DNA of 18,039 bases from Lachnospiraceae bacterium UBA1201 (GTDB taxonomy: Bacteria; Bacillota; Clostridia; Lachnospirales; Lachnospiraceae). This document shows positions 8,090 to 15,412 of this stretch, one piece after another; the stretch's first letter is position 1, and each line of letters begins with the position of its first letter. Made by a program: the position numbers and the translations under genes. The notes beneath the pieces were generated by a model. That model saw nothing but the letters and a program-made list of their open reading frames with translations. It did not search any database and was not told the DNA's origin. Where the stretch lies: positions 1 through 18,039 of the forward strand of contig DBXX01000100.1 of assembly GCA_002309675.1 (NCBI GenBank), read 5' to 3'.

Positions 8090-8118
8090 ATTATACCCTA
8101 CAATACCGATTTCTGCAA
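8090..8118 (-). promoter_or_regulatory. Sigma-A promoter of the pilus operon
   Basis: Read on the minus strand, TTGCAG (8118-8113) and a perfect TATAAT (8095-8090) are separated by exactly 17 bp. Transcription would start near 8083, giving a leader of about 50 nt to the PilM-PilN start. The DNA between here and the terminator at 8245 is very AT-rich and holds no gene. I looked for a cyclic-di-GMP riboswitch, frequent ahead of clostridial pilus genes, and see none. Confidence 0.75.
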
Positions 8119-8244
8119 CAACAATTCCGAAAATATAATAGAAATTTTAGATTTGGCATTTCAATTCAAGGTAAATTGTATATTGTTTTAGTAAAATTAA
8201 CATCGAAGCCCCTATATGTATTATAAATTTTGGGGGAAAGGCAT

Positions 8245-8285
8245 AAAAAAACGGGCCGTCGGGCTTATTCTGCCCCGACGGCCTG
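8245..8285 (-). terminator. Intrinsic terminator after the aldo/keto reductase gene
   Basis: GGCCGTCGGG (8254-8263) pairs with CCCGACGGCC (8274-8283), extended by two pairs outward, with a run of seven T on the minus strand (8251-8245) immediately after. It lies about 27 nt beyond the stop codon at 8312 and separates the reductase transcription unit from the pilus operon promoter. Confidence 0.9.
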
Positions 8286-8311
8286 TCTATGATTCGGTAT
8301 CCTTTTGTGTC

Positions 8312-9367
8312 TCAGTGCGGCAGCGGACTGTCGGCGCTTACCTCGCCGGCCAGGATCTTCTGATAGTCCTCGTAGTTCTTCCGAAGCAACGCCGGCGTAT
8401 CGAGTTCGTACGGGCAATGCTTCGTGCACGCCTTGCAGTTCAGGCAGTTTTCGATCTTCTTCATCTCCTGCTGCCAATGCTCGTTCAGCCAGTTTTGCGA
8501 CGGCGCGCGCCGCACCATCAGCGACATACGCGCGCAGTTATTGATCGCGATGCCCGCCGGACACGGCATACAGTACCCGCAGCCACGGCAGAATTCGCCC
8601 ATCAGCTCCGTCCGTTCACGCTCGATGAACGCGCGGATCTCGTCGGTCATCACCGGAGCGTCCTCCATGTAGGAAAGCCACTCCTCCAGTTCGTTCATGC
8701 GCTGCACGCCCCAGATGGGAACCACGTTGTCATAGTCGCTCATAAAGGCGAACGCGGCGTCCGAACGGTTGATCAGGCCGCCGGCCAGGCCCTTCATGGC
8801 GATAAACCCCATGTTGTGCTCTTTGCAGCTTTGTACGAGACGGATGTCCCGCTCCGAAGCCAGATAGGAGAAAGGGAACTGCAGCGTCTCATACAGGCCG
8901 GACCGGGCGATCTCCTCGGCTACGCCAATCTTATGCGCCGTGATGCCGATATGCCGGATCAGGCCCTGCGCTTTCGCCGCGCTCAGAGCCTCATACATTC
9001 CCGTTCCGTCGCCGGGACGGTAGCATTTCGCCGCCATATGTAACTGGTAGATATCGATGTAGTCGGTCCGCAGATTCCTAAGCGACGTGTGCAGATGCTC
9101 CCAAAAGACCTCCGGCGTGGTGGCGCCGGTCTTCGTCGCGATGATGATGTTCTCACGGATGCCCATATCGCCGAATGCTTCGCCAATCTTCTCCTCGCTG
9201 TCACTGTAGGCGCGCGCGGTGTCGAAGAACCGCATCCCGCCCTCGTATGCGCGGCGCAGGATACGCACCGCTTCTTCCATGTTATCTCTTTGTATGGGCA
9301 ATGCTCCGAACCCGTTCTGTACAACGGTGATCCCGGTGCTTCCCAGTGTAATTGTTTTCGCTCTCAT
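8312..9367 (-). CDS. Aldo/keto reductase with C-terminal ferredoxin-like [4Fe-4S] domain
   Basis: A 351-residue protein. The N-terminal TIM-barrel carries the aldo/keto reductase catalytic tetrad: Asp49 and Tyr54 in FFDTARAYSDSE, Lys79 in IIATKTG and His110 in IYQLHM. The C-terminal part has two cysteine groups, C260-x2-C263-x2-C266-x2-C269-P and C308-x2-C311-x2-C314-x3-C318-P, as in the family of predicted oxidoreductases with 4Fe-4S clusters common in anaerobes. It probably reduces a carbonyl substrate using NAD(P)H or electrons relayed through the clusters; the substrate is unknown. It lies 54 nt after the NlpC-like gene on the same strand, with no clear terminator between, so it may be co-transcribed, although the two functions look unrelated. 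Confidence 0.92.
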   Translation of the reverse strand: MRAKTITLGSTGITVVQNGFGALPIQRDNMEEAVRILRRAYEGGMRFFDTARAYSDSEEKIGEAFGDMGIRENIIIATKTGATTPEVFWEHLHTSLRNLRTDYIDIYQLHMAAKCYRPGDGTGMYEALSAAKAQGLIRHIGITAHKIGVAEEIARSGLYETLQFPFSYLASERDIRLVQSCKEHNMGFIAMKGLAGGLINRSDAAFAFMSDYDNVVPIWGVQRMNELEEWLSYMEDAPVMTDEIRAFIERERTELMGEFCRGCGYCMPCPAGIAINNCARMSLMVRRAPSQNWLNEHWQQEMKKIENCLNCKACTKHCPYELDTPALLRKNYEDYQKILAGEVSADSPLPH

Positions 9368-9421
9368 AAACCCTCTGCCTCTCTATGCTCACATTTGCCG
9401 CAGACCGAAACCTGCCGGATC

Positions 9422-11392
9422 TCAGTCTCCGAGGACCTCGATGTAATACGCTGCTTCTTCCGACGCGTTTCCGTCCTCCGTGACAACGACGCGAAGTACC
9501 TTTTCATCGAGGGAATAGCCTGTCGGGGCTCCGCCCTCCTTCAGATAGAACGTCTTTGAAGGATCAGCCGCATTTGCCGCATTTACCTCCTCAGCGGTTG
9601 CAGAAACGTCCAAAACCACTTCCCCGCCTTCGGCGTCCACCGAAAATACCGGGGCTCCGAGGAGCTTTTCGCCGGACATCGCGCTCTCCGGATAAATATC
9701 GACGATCAGATCCGGAGCCGAGTTCGCCCCGTTCTCATCCGTCTTCGTGAGCGCCAGATGCCCCACGCCTTCCACTACCGGCGGCTTCGAAAGTTCAAAC
9801 GCATCGATCATCTCGAAATTCGGGTTCGTCGTCGCCGTTCCCTGGGCGAACATCGCCGTGCGGTCCTTCTCGATCATCTGCAGTGCGCTCAGGCTGTTTT
9901 CGTTCGCGAGCGCAACGCCATTCGTATCATTCACACAGTCAGCATACGAAGGATAGTAGGTCGCAGAGAGGATCTGCGTATTCGCATACGGATCTGCGGA
10001 TCCTGCCAGCATCAGTTTCCAAACGCCGGGACGCGCGGTCCCGTAGACCGATGATTCTTCATGGATATAAACGGCCAATGTCGATCCGGCATACGGTAGA
10101 CCGGTAAACAGTTCCGCGGTCTTTCCGCGCGGTGTATCAATGACGTGGTTTTGCAGGATAAAGTTCGATATGCCCTCTGCACTGATGCCGAACCCTACAG
10201 ATATCGCGGTCTTGCCGCCGCCGAGACCGGGAACCGAACAGCCGGCAGATGAATAACCGGCGGCCGGTCCTGAGAACGACGTCGTTCCGTCGACCGTGAA
10301 CTGCTGTGCCGTAAAACCGTAGTAATAATCGGATGCCCAGTTCTTAAAGTACACAACATAAGCAGTCGTATTCGTCGCATTATAACCGATGCTGCTGTTT
10401 GTAAAAGTGACGCCGAAACGCGGCGAAAGCGCCTCGATCTTCCAGACAGTGCTGTCACCGTAAGCGTGAAGATTGAATTGATTGAAGATCTGGAGCACGC
10501 TCCAGTCCGCCTGCGGACGCGTAAAGTAGTTCGTCGTCCAAATGTTGTAATTCGGGAGAGACTGTCCGCCAAACTGGAAGAACCCGTGCGGACCGTTTCT
10601 CGTATACCCATTCGCCAATGTGTACGCGCCGTAATTGCCGGCTCCGTTGTTTACGGATGCCTGCATCAGTGCGGTCGTCGCGCCATTCACCTGAAACACC
10701 GGCTTCACGAGCTGATAACGGTCTGCCAGATAGGAAAATGCCTGCCGCCCGTACTTCTGCTCCGCGTAGTTTAACTGATCCGAAGTGTAGCTGCTTCCGG
10801 CCGGCACGCCCTTCGGCTGGATGTTTCCGACCACGATCGCCGTGTGTCCCATGCGGTCACCGGGCGTGTAATAAACCTCGATCGCGCCCTCTTTTAAAAC
10901 ACCGTTTTGGGCCAATGTGTTGTGGTCGACCGGACTCGTCAGAACGATCACTTTATCTTTGTTGGCATTATTGTTCATCTGCGCCTTAAACTGGGGCAGG
11001 TTCGCACAGTAAACGTACTGCGACGCGCTGAGCGCATTGCCCATATAGGTCAGGTTCAGAGACTGCCCGCTGATCTGGTTGACCCAGCCGCGCGAGCCCG
11101 TCGGCACGTTGCCGAATCGGTTCTCCTCGAGGCACTTTCGAACCAAAGAGGAACAGTCATAGAGGCCGGCGCTGATATTCGGCGACTCGGAATATCCCTG
11201 TCCCAGCTTATCTACGGCTGCCTGGACGATACCCTTATTCAGGTCTTCCGGGAACGAAACACCCGCGGCCTCGGCAGACCGCACGATGCCCAAAAGTTCT
11301 CCGAACCCCGTCGCCACAAGAGAAAAAAGCAAAGCAACAGCTAACAAAAGTAAGCGGCTGCAATTATACCTTTTGTATCCCTTTTGCTTCAT
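9422..11392 (-). CDS. Secreted NlpC/P60-like cysteine hydrolase with SpaA/Cna-B-like C-terminal domain
   Basis: 656 residues from ATG at 11392, which has AAGGAG 9 nt upstream; an in-frame ATG at 11434 lacks one and would precede the signal sequence. Residues 1-43 form a long signal peptide (basic start, LLLLAVALLFSLVATGF, then AEAAG). The next part resembles an NlpC/P60 or CHAP cysteine peptidase: YDCSSLV gives nucleophile Cys80 and RMGHTAIVVGN gives His183. Such enzymes usually cut peptidoglycan stem peptides. Residues about 200-545 are aromatic-rich and unrecognised. The last 100 residues (from LALTKTDENG to YIEVLGD, with FYLKEGGAPTGYSLDE) match the SpaA/Cna-B prealbumin-like fold of Gram-positive surface proteins. 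No sorting signal follows, so the product is probably released or held non-covalently. Confidence 0.75.
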   Translation of the reverse strand: MKQKGYKRYNCSRLLLLAVALLFSLVATGFGELLGIVRSAEAAGVSFPEDLNKGIVQAAVDKLGQGYSESPNISAGLYDCSSLVRKCLEENRFGNVPTGSRGWVNQISGQSLNLTYMGNALSASQYVYCANLPQFKAQMNNNANKDKVIVLTSPVDHNTLAQNGVLKEGAIEVYYTPGDRMGHTAIVVGNIQPKGVPAGSSYTSDQLNYAEQKYGRQAFSYLADRYQLVKPVFQVNGATTALMQASVNNGAGNYGAYTLANGYTRNGPHGFFQFGGQSLPNYNIWTTNYFTRPQADWSVLQIFNQFNLHAYGDSTVWKIEALSPRFGVTFTNSSIGYNATNTTAYVVYFKNWASDYYYGFTAQQFTVDGTTSFSGPAAGYSSAGCSVPGLGGGKTAISVGFGISAEGISNFILQNHVIDTPRGKTAELFTGLPYAGSTLAVYIHEESSVYGTARPGVWKLMLAGSADPYANTQILSATYYPSYADCVNDTNGVALANENSLSALQMIEKDRTAMFAQGTATTNPNFEMIDAFELSKPPVVEGVGHLALTKTDENGANSAPDLIVDIYPESAMSGEKLLGAPVFSVDAEGGEVVLDVSATAEEVNAANAADPSKTFYLKEGGAPTGYSLDEKVLRVVVTEDGNASEEAAYYIEVLGD

Positions 11393-11432
11393 ATGGCTTG
11401 ACTCCTTATTTCGTGTTCTTTCCGATCGTTTC

Positions 11433-11449
11433 ATCGGACATCGTCCGAT
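11433..11449. promoter_or_regulatory. Perfect 7-bp inverted repeat in the NlpC-like gene leader
   Basis: ATCGGAC (11433-11439), a three-base ATC centre, and GTCCGAT (11443-11449). It begins about 9 nt after the predicted transcription start and could be an operator or a small hairpin in the leader. Nothing in the window identifies a matching regulator. Confidence 0.4.
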
Positions 11450-11464
11450 ATCGCTTCTTCGTTT

Positions 11465-11493
11465 ATAATACCATACGCCGGCGATTTCCGCAA
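11465..11493 (-). promoter_or_regulatory. Sigma-A promoter of the NlpC-like gene
   Basis: On the minus strand TTGCGG (11493-11488) and TATTAT (11470-11465) are exactly 17 bp apart. The -35 lies just downstream of the T-tract of the preceding gene's terminator, so the two units are packed back to back. The predicted leader is about 65 nt. Confidence 0.6.
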
Positions 11494-11494
11494 T

Positions 11495-11529
11495 AAAAAA
11501 GCAGGGGCAATGCTTTACGCATTGTCCCC
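11495..11529 (-). terminator. Intrinsic terminator after the second sugar-binding protein gene
   Basis: GGGG plus CAATGC (11504-11513) pairs with GCATTG and CCCC (11519-11529), with one bulged T, followed on the minus strand by a run of six T (11500-11495). It starts 11 nt beyond the stop codon at 11540. Confidence 0.85.
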
Positions 11530-11539
11530 GTTTGTCTGT

Positions 11540-13339
11540 TTATTTGTACTGGTTCCAAGTAAACTGTTTGGCTGCCTCAGCAGCATCCAAGGTTGCGTTT
11601 TGTTCCTTGATCCGTGTTTTTGCCGAACTCTGTATAGACTTCACTGCAGCGGCCGGCGTCTTAGCTCCGACGTACATAGCGTCATAGATAGGATTGAGAA
11701 CATCCTCTAAACCGATCACATACGGATTGAAATAGTTGAAATTCACGCCATTTCGCATCCGGATCAGAGTTTCACTCACAGCCTTCGAATCCGGGTATTG
11801 AGAAGCGTACTTATCGACCAGTGCATCATTATATGTATATCCGGGTACAGGATCGGTGAACAGATTAAACGCATAGGCGATCTCATTTGCCTCCGTGACA
11901 TCATACGAAGAAGGAATGACCATAACATAATCATTCGTGTACGAAGCCAGCTGACCCCCGTCCGGGCAGGGGAACATCACGAAGCCCCAGGCATCCTTCA
12001 GATCACGATCCGGATCTGCCTTACCGGTAAAGTAGTACTTCTCGTATTCTTCCGCCACCATCATAGCCGTCTGACCATTCGCGAAGCATCCGTAGTAATA
12101 ATCCCAATCCGCTCCTGCCGGCTTCAGCAGAGCATACTTCTTCCTCAAATCGTCCGCCCAATTGAACGCATTCAGCACCTGTGCGGAATTCGTTTGATTT
12201 ACAAAGTGTCCGCTTCCGTCCTTCGTAACAAACTGAGCGCCGCAAGATAATGCAGCGATCTTATAATAGGAGTAGGCGTTATTGACCATCCCCCACGTGT
12301 CGATGGAACCATTGCCATCCACATCTCTGGTACATGCACGCAGGACTTCTTCAAACTTACTCCAGGTCCAGGTTCCGTTTTTCTGAAATTCATAGAGGTC
12401 ATCTGCCCCATAGCCGGCTTCCTGAAGCAGTCTCTTGTTGAAGAAGATACCGCCGCGAGGTTCGAAAGTGGTAGACATTCCGTAAACATGACCGTTGAAC
12501 GTCGTTGCCTCGTATACGTTGCGGTTCCACTTAGGATCCGCAAAATTCAGCGCAGAAAGATTATCCAGTGGAGCCAGCATTTTGCTGTTCATCAGGCCTG
12601 CGACCCAACCCGAATCCAATTCCGCCACCTGGCCGATCGGCTGGCCGGCCATAATAGAAGAAGTGATCTGCGTTGTGTAACTCTCGCCCCATCCGCCGAT
12701 GTTCTCTACATGAATGGTAAATTTGTGATCATTCTGGATTTTATCCAGATATGCCGCACGCGCCTTTCCGTATTTCGTATTTGACGGCTCTTCCCAGTCA
12801 TAAAAAACGACGATGCTCACATCACGCCAATTCAGATCCCCGTTAATTGCGGGCGTCTGTGTGGGGGCCTCGGTAGGTGCCTGTGTAGGCGCCTGTGTCG
12901 GTGCCTCAGTCGGTGCCTCGGTGGGCGCTTCGGTCGGCGCTTCGGTTGGTGCTTCAGTCGGTGCCTCCGTAGGTGCCTCGGTAGGTTCCTGTGTAGCTGC
13001 CTCCGTCGCTTCTTCGGTCTGTCCGCTTACCGTAGTAGGGACCTCTTCTGTAGGCGCATCTTCGCTTGTATCTGTAGGTAACGGGGTCTCATTTTCCGTA
13101 GTATCCTCCGTGGTAACATCTTCTGACGTTGCCTCGTCGGTAGCCTCGTTCGTTTCTTTCACCTCGGCAGTCTTCTCCTGCGTAGTCGTTTCCTCCAACG
13201 TGGTCGTAGCCTCCGTCGAAACATCCGCCTGCGCCGTAGCCTCCGTAGTTACATCGGATGTTGATTTTGAATTCGTACATCCTGCTAAACCAAGCACCAA
13301 CATCAACGCCGATGCTGTGCCCAAAGATCTTTTTTTCAT
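11540..13339 (-). CDS. Extracellular solute (sugar)-binding lipoprotein, tandem paralog 2
   Basis: 599 residues from ATG at 13339, preceded by GAGGAG; earlier in-frame ATGs lack a site. The signal ends in lipobox VLGLAGC with lipidated Cys21. Residues 22-163 form a Thr/Glu/Ala/Pro linker that closes with eleven four-residue PTEA/PTQA-type units (119-162). The rest is a family 1 extracellular solute-binding fold, as used by carbohydrate ABC importers, with FNKRLLQEAG, NGTWTWSKFEEVL and an EF-hand-like loop DVDGNGSID that is frequent in this group. It is clearly homologous to the adjacent upstream gene. No permease or ATPase is present, so it may feed a distant transporter or act as a surface sugar capture protein. 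The long linker would lift the domain through the wall. Confidence 0.88.
   Translation of the reverse strand: MKKRSLGTASALMLVLGLAGCTNSKSTSDVTTEATAQADVSTEATTTLEETTTQEKTAEVKETNEATDEATSEDVTTEDTTENETPLPTDTSEDAPTEEVPTTVSGQTEEATEAATQEPTEAPTEAPTEAPTEAPTEAPTEAPTEAPTQAPTQAPTEAPTQTPAINGDLNWRDVSIVVFYDWEEPSNTKYGKARAAYLDKIQNDHKFTIHVENIGGWGESYTTQITSSIMAGQPIGQVAELDSGWVAGLMNSKMLAPLDNLSALNFADPKWNRNVYEATTFNGHVYGMSTTFEPRGGIFFNKRLLQEAGYGADDLYEFQKNGTWTWSKFEEVLRACTRDVDGNGSIDTWGMVNNAYSYYKIAALSCGAQFVTKDGSGHFVNQTNSAQVLNAFNWADDLRKKYALLKPAGADWDYYYGCFANGQTAMMVAEEYEKYYFTGKADPDRDLKDAWGFVMFPCPDGGQLASYTNDYVMVIPSSYDVTEANEIAYAFNLFTDPVPGYTYNDALVDKYASQYPDSKAVSETLIRMRNGVNFNYFNPYVIGLEDVLNPIYDAMYVGAKTPAAAVKSIQSSAKTRIKEQNATLDAAEAAKQFTWNQYK
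12840..12990 (-). repeat. 12-bp tandem repeat coding for PTEA/PTQA units
   Basis: About eleven imperfect 12-bp units (plus-strand consensus near GGTGCCTCGGTC) code for the four-residue Pro-Thr-Glu/Gln-Ala linker of the lipoprotein. Third-position variation between units shows the repeat is kept at protein level rather than being a fresh slippage product, although copy number could still vary between strains. Confidence 0.8.
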
Positions 13340-13372
13340 ACACTCTCCTCGCAAATATAGGTTTGACAGACC

Positions 13373-13408
13373 CATCCCCGCCACAGGTCATAAACCGCGA
13401 CGGGGATG
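13373..13408. other. Intercistronic hairpin between the two sugar-binding protein genes
   Basis: CATCCCCG (13373-13380) pairs perfectly with CGGGGATG (13401-13408) around a 20-nt interior that can form a further short GGT/ACC pairing. It starts 25 nt after the stop of the first gene. The minus-strand sequence leaving it is GGGTCTGTC, so there is no T-tract. This suggests an mRNA stability or processing element, or a leaky attenuator, that lets the two paralogs be expressed at different levels from one transcript. Confidence 0.5.
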
Positions 13409-13433
13409 CATTCTTTATTACATTTTCAAAGCC

Positions 13434-15083
13434 TTAGGCTTTTTTCTTGCGTAAAGCTACCAGAACAGATCCGGATGCAAGTGCCAATACCACAATAGCA
13501 ACGATCGGCATCATGTCTCCGGTCGGAGCCGCAGTACCGGGGTCGGTCACAGGCTGAGTCTCTGTCGCAGGCTCGGTAGCGGGCTCGGTCGCAGGCTCAG
13601 TCTCAGGCTCGGTCTCGGGCTCAGTCTCAGGCTCAGTCTCGGGCTCTGCTTCCGTCAGGGGTTCCAGATGATTACTTCCTGCTAATACATCGATGCATGC
13701 ATTCTGGTCAGCGACAACAGCTTCCCAGCTGGCCATCTTCATATCAAAAGCTTCAGCAGGAGTAAGCGATCCATTCGCCATATTCCAGATAAAGAGATCG
13801 CCCAATTGATCATCGAAACCATATACAAAACGGTCCAGAGGAACGAGTGTCTTGCCGTTCATCATACGCGCAAGAGTTTCATCTACGGCTCTTTTATCCA
13901 TGTACAAGCCATAGTAATCCTCTTTCCAAATATCTGCGCCTTCATAACCCGGAACCGTGTCGGTATACAGATCAAATGCGAACGCGATCTTTTCTGCCTC
14001 TTTGTTCGTATACAAAGAAGGAATAAAGAAGACACTGGGTCTCTCGATCGCGATCAGTTCCTGACCATCCGGGCAGGGGAACAATACAAAGCCCCACTCG
14101 TCTTCGAGTGTTCCTAATTCAGATTTTGCATATTCTTCCGTCACACGCATGGCAGCATTGCCCTTATTAAAGCTTGCCTTGAAGTAATCCCATGCCTCAT
14201 CATCAGGCTGCGGCTCCGCATATTTCTGCCACATATCATTCGCCCAGGTTATCGCATTCTGAACCGGTTCAGAGTCCATCTCATTATGGAAGTATCCATC
14301 TGCGTCCTTTGAAACAAACTGTGCTCCCGATGAGTAGACTGCAGTCTTATAGAAGTCCGAATTAAAACCTGTCATACCCCAGGTATCGATCTCTCCATCT
14401 CCATCGATGTCCCTCGTACATGCGTTCAGGACCTCCTCAAACTTCGACCAAGTCCAAGTTCCGTTTTTCTGGAAATCATACAGCGCGTCCTGATCGTAAC
14501 CGGCCTCCTGCAGCAATCTCTTGTTGAAGAAGATACCTGCTCCGGGTTCGTGACCTACTGCCATACCGAAAACATGTCCTTTAAAACGAGTTGCTTCTAA
14601 AACGCCCTGATTCCATTTTGCTTCACTAAAGTCGATCGTGGACAATGTATCCAGCGGAGCACAAAAAGCGTTATTGAACAAAGTAGGAAACCAGGACTCA
14701 TCCAACTCACCTACCTGTGCGATCGGATCCCCTGCGGTGATAGATATAGAATGCTGTTCCGTATAACTCTCTCCCCAGCCGCCAATGTTGTCCTTATGGA
14801 TCGTAAAGTTGAACGTAGACTGGATATACTCCCGATAATCAGCCAAATCTTCCTCATACTGGTTCTTCGGCGGGGTGGGTTCTCCCTCGTACCAGTTCGC
14901 GACACGTACATCAAGCCCCTCCATGTCCGGAGCCTTCTGCTGTGCTTTTGCGAGCTTATCCGCCGCAACCCCGTCGGCTAACCCCCTCTTCGGAGCGGCC
15001 ATCACCGGTCCGATGCCTGCTGTTCCGGCAACTGCTGCTGCTAATCCCAGCGCCGATGCCGACTTCAACACTCTCTTTTTCAT
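13434..15083 (-). CDS. Extracellular solute (sugar)-binding protein with C-terminal membrane anchor, tandem paralog 1
   Basis: 549 residues from ATG at 15083, preceded by AAGGAG. The signal peptide runs to about 28-30 (ALGLAAAVAG...VMAA) and has no lipobox. A family 1 solute-binding fold follows, sharing long identical stretches with the downstream lipoprotein (IGGWGESYT, GIFFNKRLLQEAGY, FQKNGTWTWSKFEEVL, ACTRD) and the Ca-type loop DIDGDGEID. The C-terminus has a Thr/Glu/Pro repeat (TEPE then TEPA units), then AAPTGDMMP, a hydrophobic helix and RKKKA. This resembles a cell-wall sorting signal, but the pentapeptide is not canonical LPxTG, so sortase anchoring versus simple membrane anchoring is open. 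Unlike its neighbour it is tethered at the C-terminal end. No permease is nearby. Confidence 0.87.
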   Translation of the reverse strand: MKKRVLKSASALGLAAAVAGTAGIGPVMAAPKRGLADGVAADKLAKAQQKAPDMEGLDVRVANWYEGEPTPPKNQYEEDLADYREYIQSTFNFTIHKDNIGGWGESYTEQHSISITAGDPIAQVGELDESWFPTLFNNAFCAPLDTLSTIDFSEAKWNQGVLEATRFKGHVFGMAVGHEPGAGIFFNKRLLQEAGYDQDALYDFQKNGTWTWSKFEEVLNACTRDIDGDGEIDTWGMTGFNSDFYKTAVYSSGAQFVSKDADGYFHNEMDSEPVQNAITWANDMWQKYAEPQPDDEAWDYFKASFNKGNAAMRVTEEYAKSELGTLEDEWGFVLFPCPDGQELIAIERPSVFFIPSLYTNKEAEKIAFAFDLYTDTVPGYEGADIWKEDYYGLYMDKRAVDETLARMMNGKTLVPLDRFVYGFDDQLGDLFIWNMANGSLTPAEAFDMKMASWEAVVADQNACIDVLAGSNHLEPLTEAEPETEPETEPETEPETEPATEPATEPATETQPVTDPGTAAPTGDMMPIVAIVVLALASGSVLVALRKKKA

Positions 15084-15152
15084 TGTTTCTTCTCCTTTTT
15101 CATTGGTTTTTCGCCTTAATACTAAGGTATAAGGGTAACACAAACGTACAAA

Positions 15153-15186
15153 TAATCACCCTCTCAACTATATAGTAAGTTTTTTT
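15153..15186 (-). promoter_or_regulatory. Leader block 2 of the sugar-binding operon, shared with the right-edge leader
   Basis: On the minus strand a run of seven A is followed by CTTACTATATAGTTGAGAGG and GTGATTA. It aligns with 17952-17987 on the plus strand (A-run, TTGATATATTTGGTAGAGGG and GTAAATTA). It includes the 10-bp palindrome ACTATATAGT (15167-15176). It lies 69 nt before the start codon and could hold the core promoter or an operator; I see no convincing -35/-10 pair with 17-bp spacing inside it. Confidence 0.5.
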
Positions 15187-15223
15187 GAGCAACTATTACA
15201 CCCCATCCGAAATTATGTGGTTG

Positions 15224-15243
15224 AGGTTGAATGCAAAAGTAAC
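15224..15243 (-). promoter_or_regulatory. Leader block 1: 20-nt sequence shared with 17896-17915
   Basis: The minus strand reads GTTACTTTTGCATTCAACCT, identical to plus-strand 17896-17915. In each case the motif lies about 130-140 nt upstream of a start codon or expected start codon. Position and orientation suggest a binding site for a shared activator or part of a conserved promoter region. An extended -10 candidate (TGATATAAT, 15293-15285) lies further upstream on the minus strand, but its -35 is poor. Confidence 0.55.
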
Positions 15244-15369
15244 TTCGTGTCACTCAAAAATATAGTGGGAAAAGTGATGTGGTGATTATATCATATCGCA
15301 CTTCAGAACACTATTACTATTCCATTAAGGATTTATTACAACACTCTTACTACGCCCGGGCAGATAAAA

Positions 15370-15400
15370 TGTGTCAATGGGGACCGTCCCCATTGACACA
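15370..15400. repeat. Perfect 31-nt REP-like palindrome, possible terminator
   Basis: Arms 15370-15384 and 15386-15400 are perfect 15-nt reverse complements around a single C. The core GGGGAC-C-GTCCCC inside TGTGTCA...TGACACA is the same general design as the element at 125-153. It begins 12 nt after the stop of the HAAS/DUF4097 gene, and the minus-strand sequence leaving it is TTTTATCTG, so it could also terminate that operon. The 15401-15412 interval holds nothing else. Confidence 0.7.
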
Positions 15401-15412
15401 TTCACAAATCGT

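Noticed and set aside
8030..8245. Cyclic-di-GMP riboswitch ahead of the pilus operon
   Set aside because: The leader is only about 50 nt and AT-rich, without the conserved paired elements of either known class.
12300..12345. Dockerin or EF-hand domain in the binding proteins (DVDGNGSID, DIDGDGEID)
   Set aside because: There is one loop per protein, inside the solute-binding fold, and no second loop or dockerin helix pattern. Such single Ca-type loops are usual in this binding-protein family.
12840..12990. CRISPR-like periodic repeat
   Set aside because: The period is 12 bp with no spacers, and it is in frame with a coding linker.
12813..13454. Plus-strand frame coding for a Val-Gly-Ala-Ser repeat protein
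   Set aside because: It is the antisense reading of the Pro-Thr-Glu-Ala linker repeat of the lipoprotein gene.
13434..13560. Canonical LPxTG sortase signal at the end of the first binding protein
   Set aside because: The sequence is AAPTGD, with Pro directly followed by Thr, so it is only similar to a sorting signal; it is described as a membrane anchor with sortase use uncertain.
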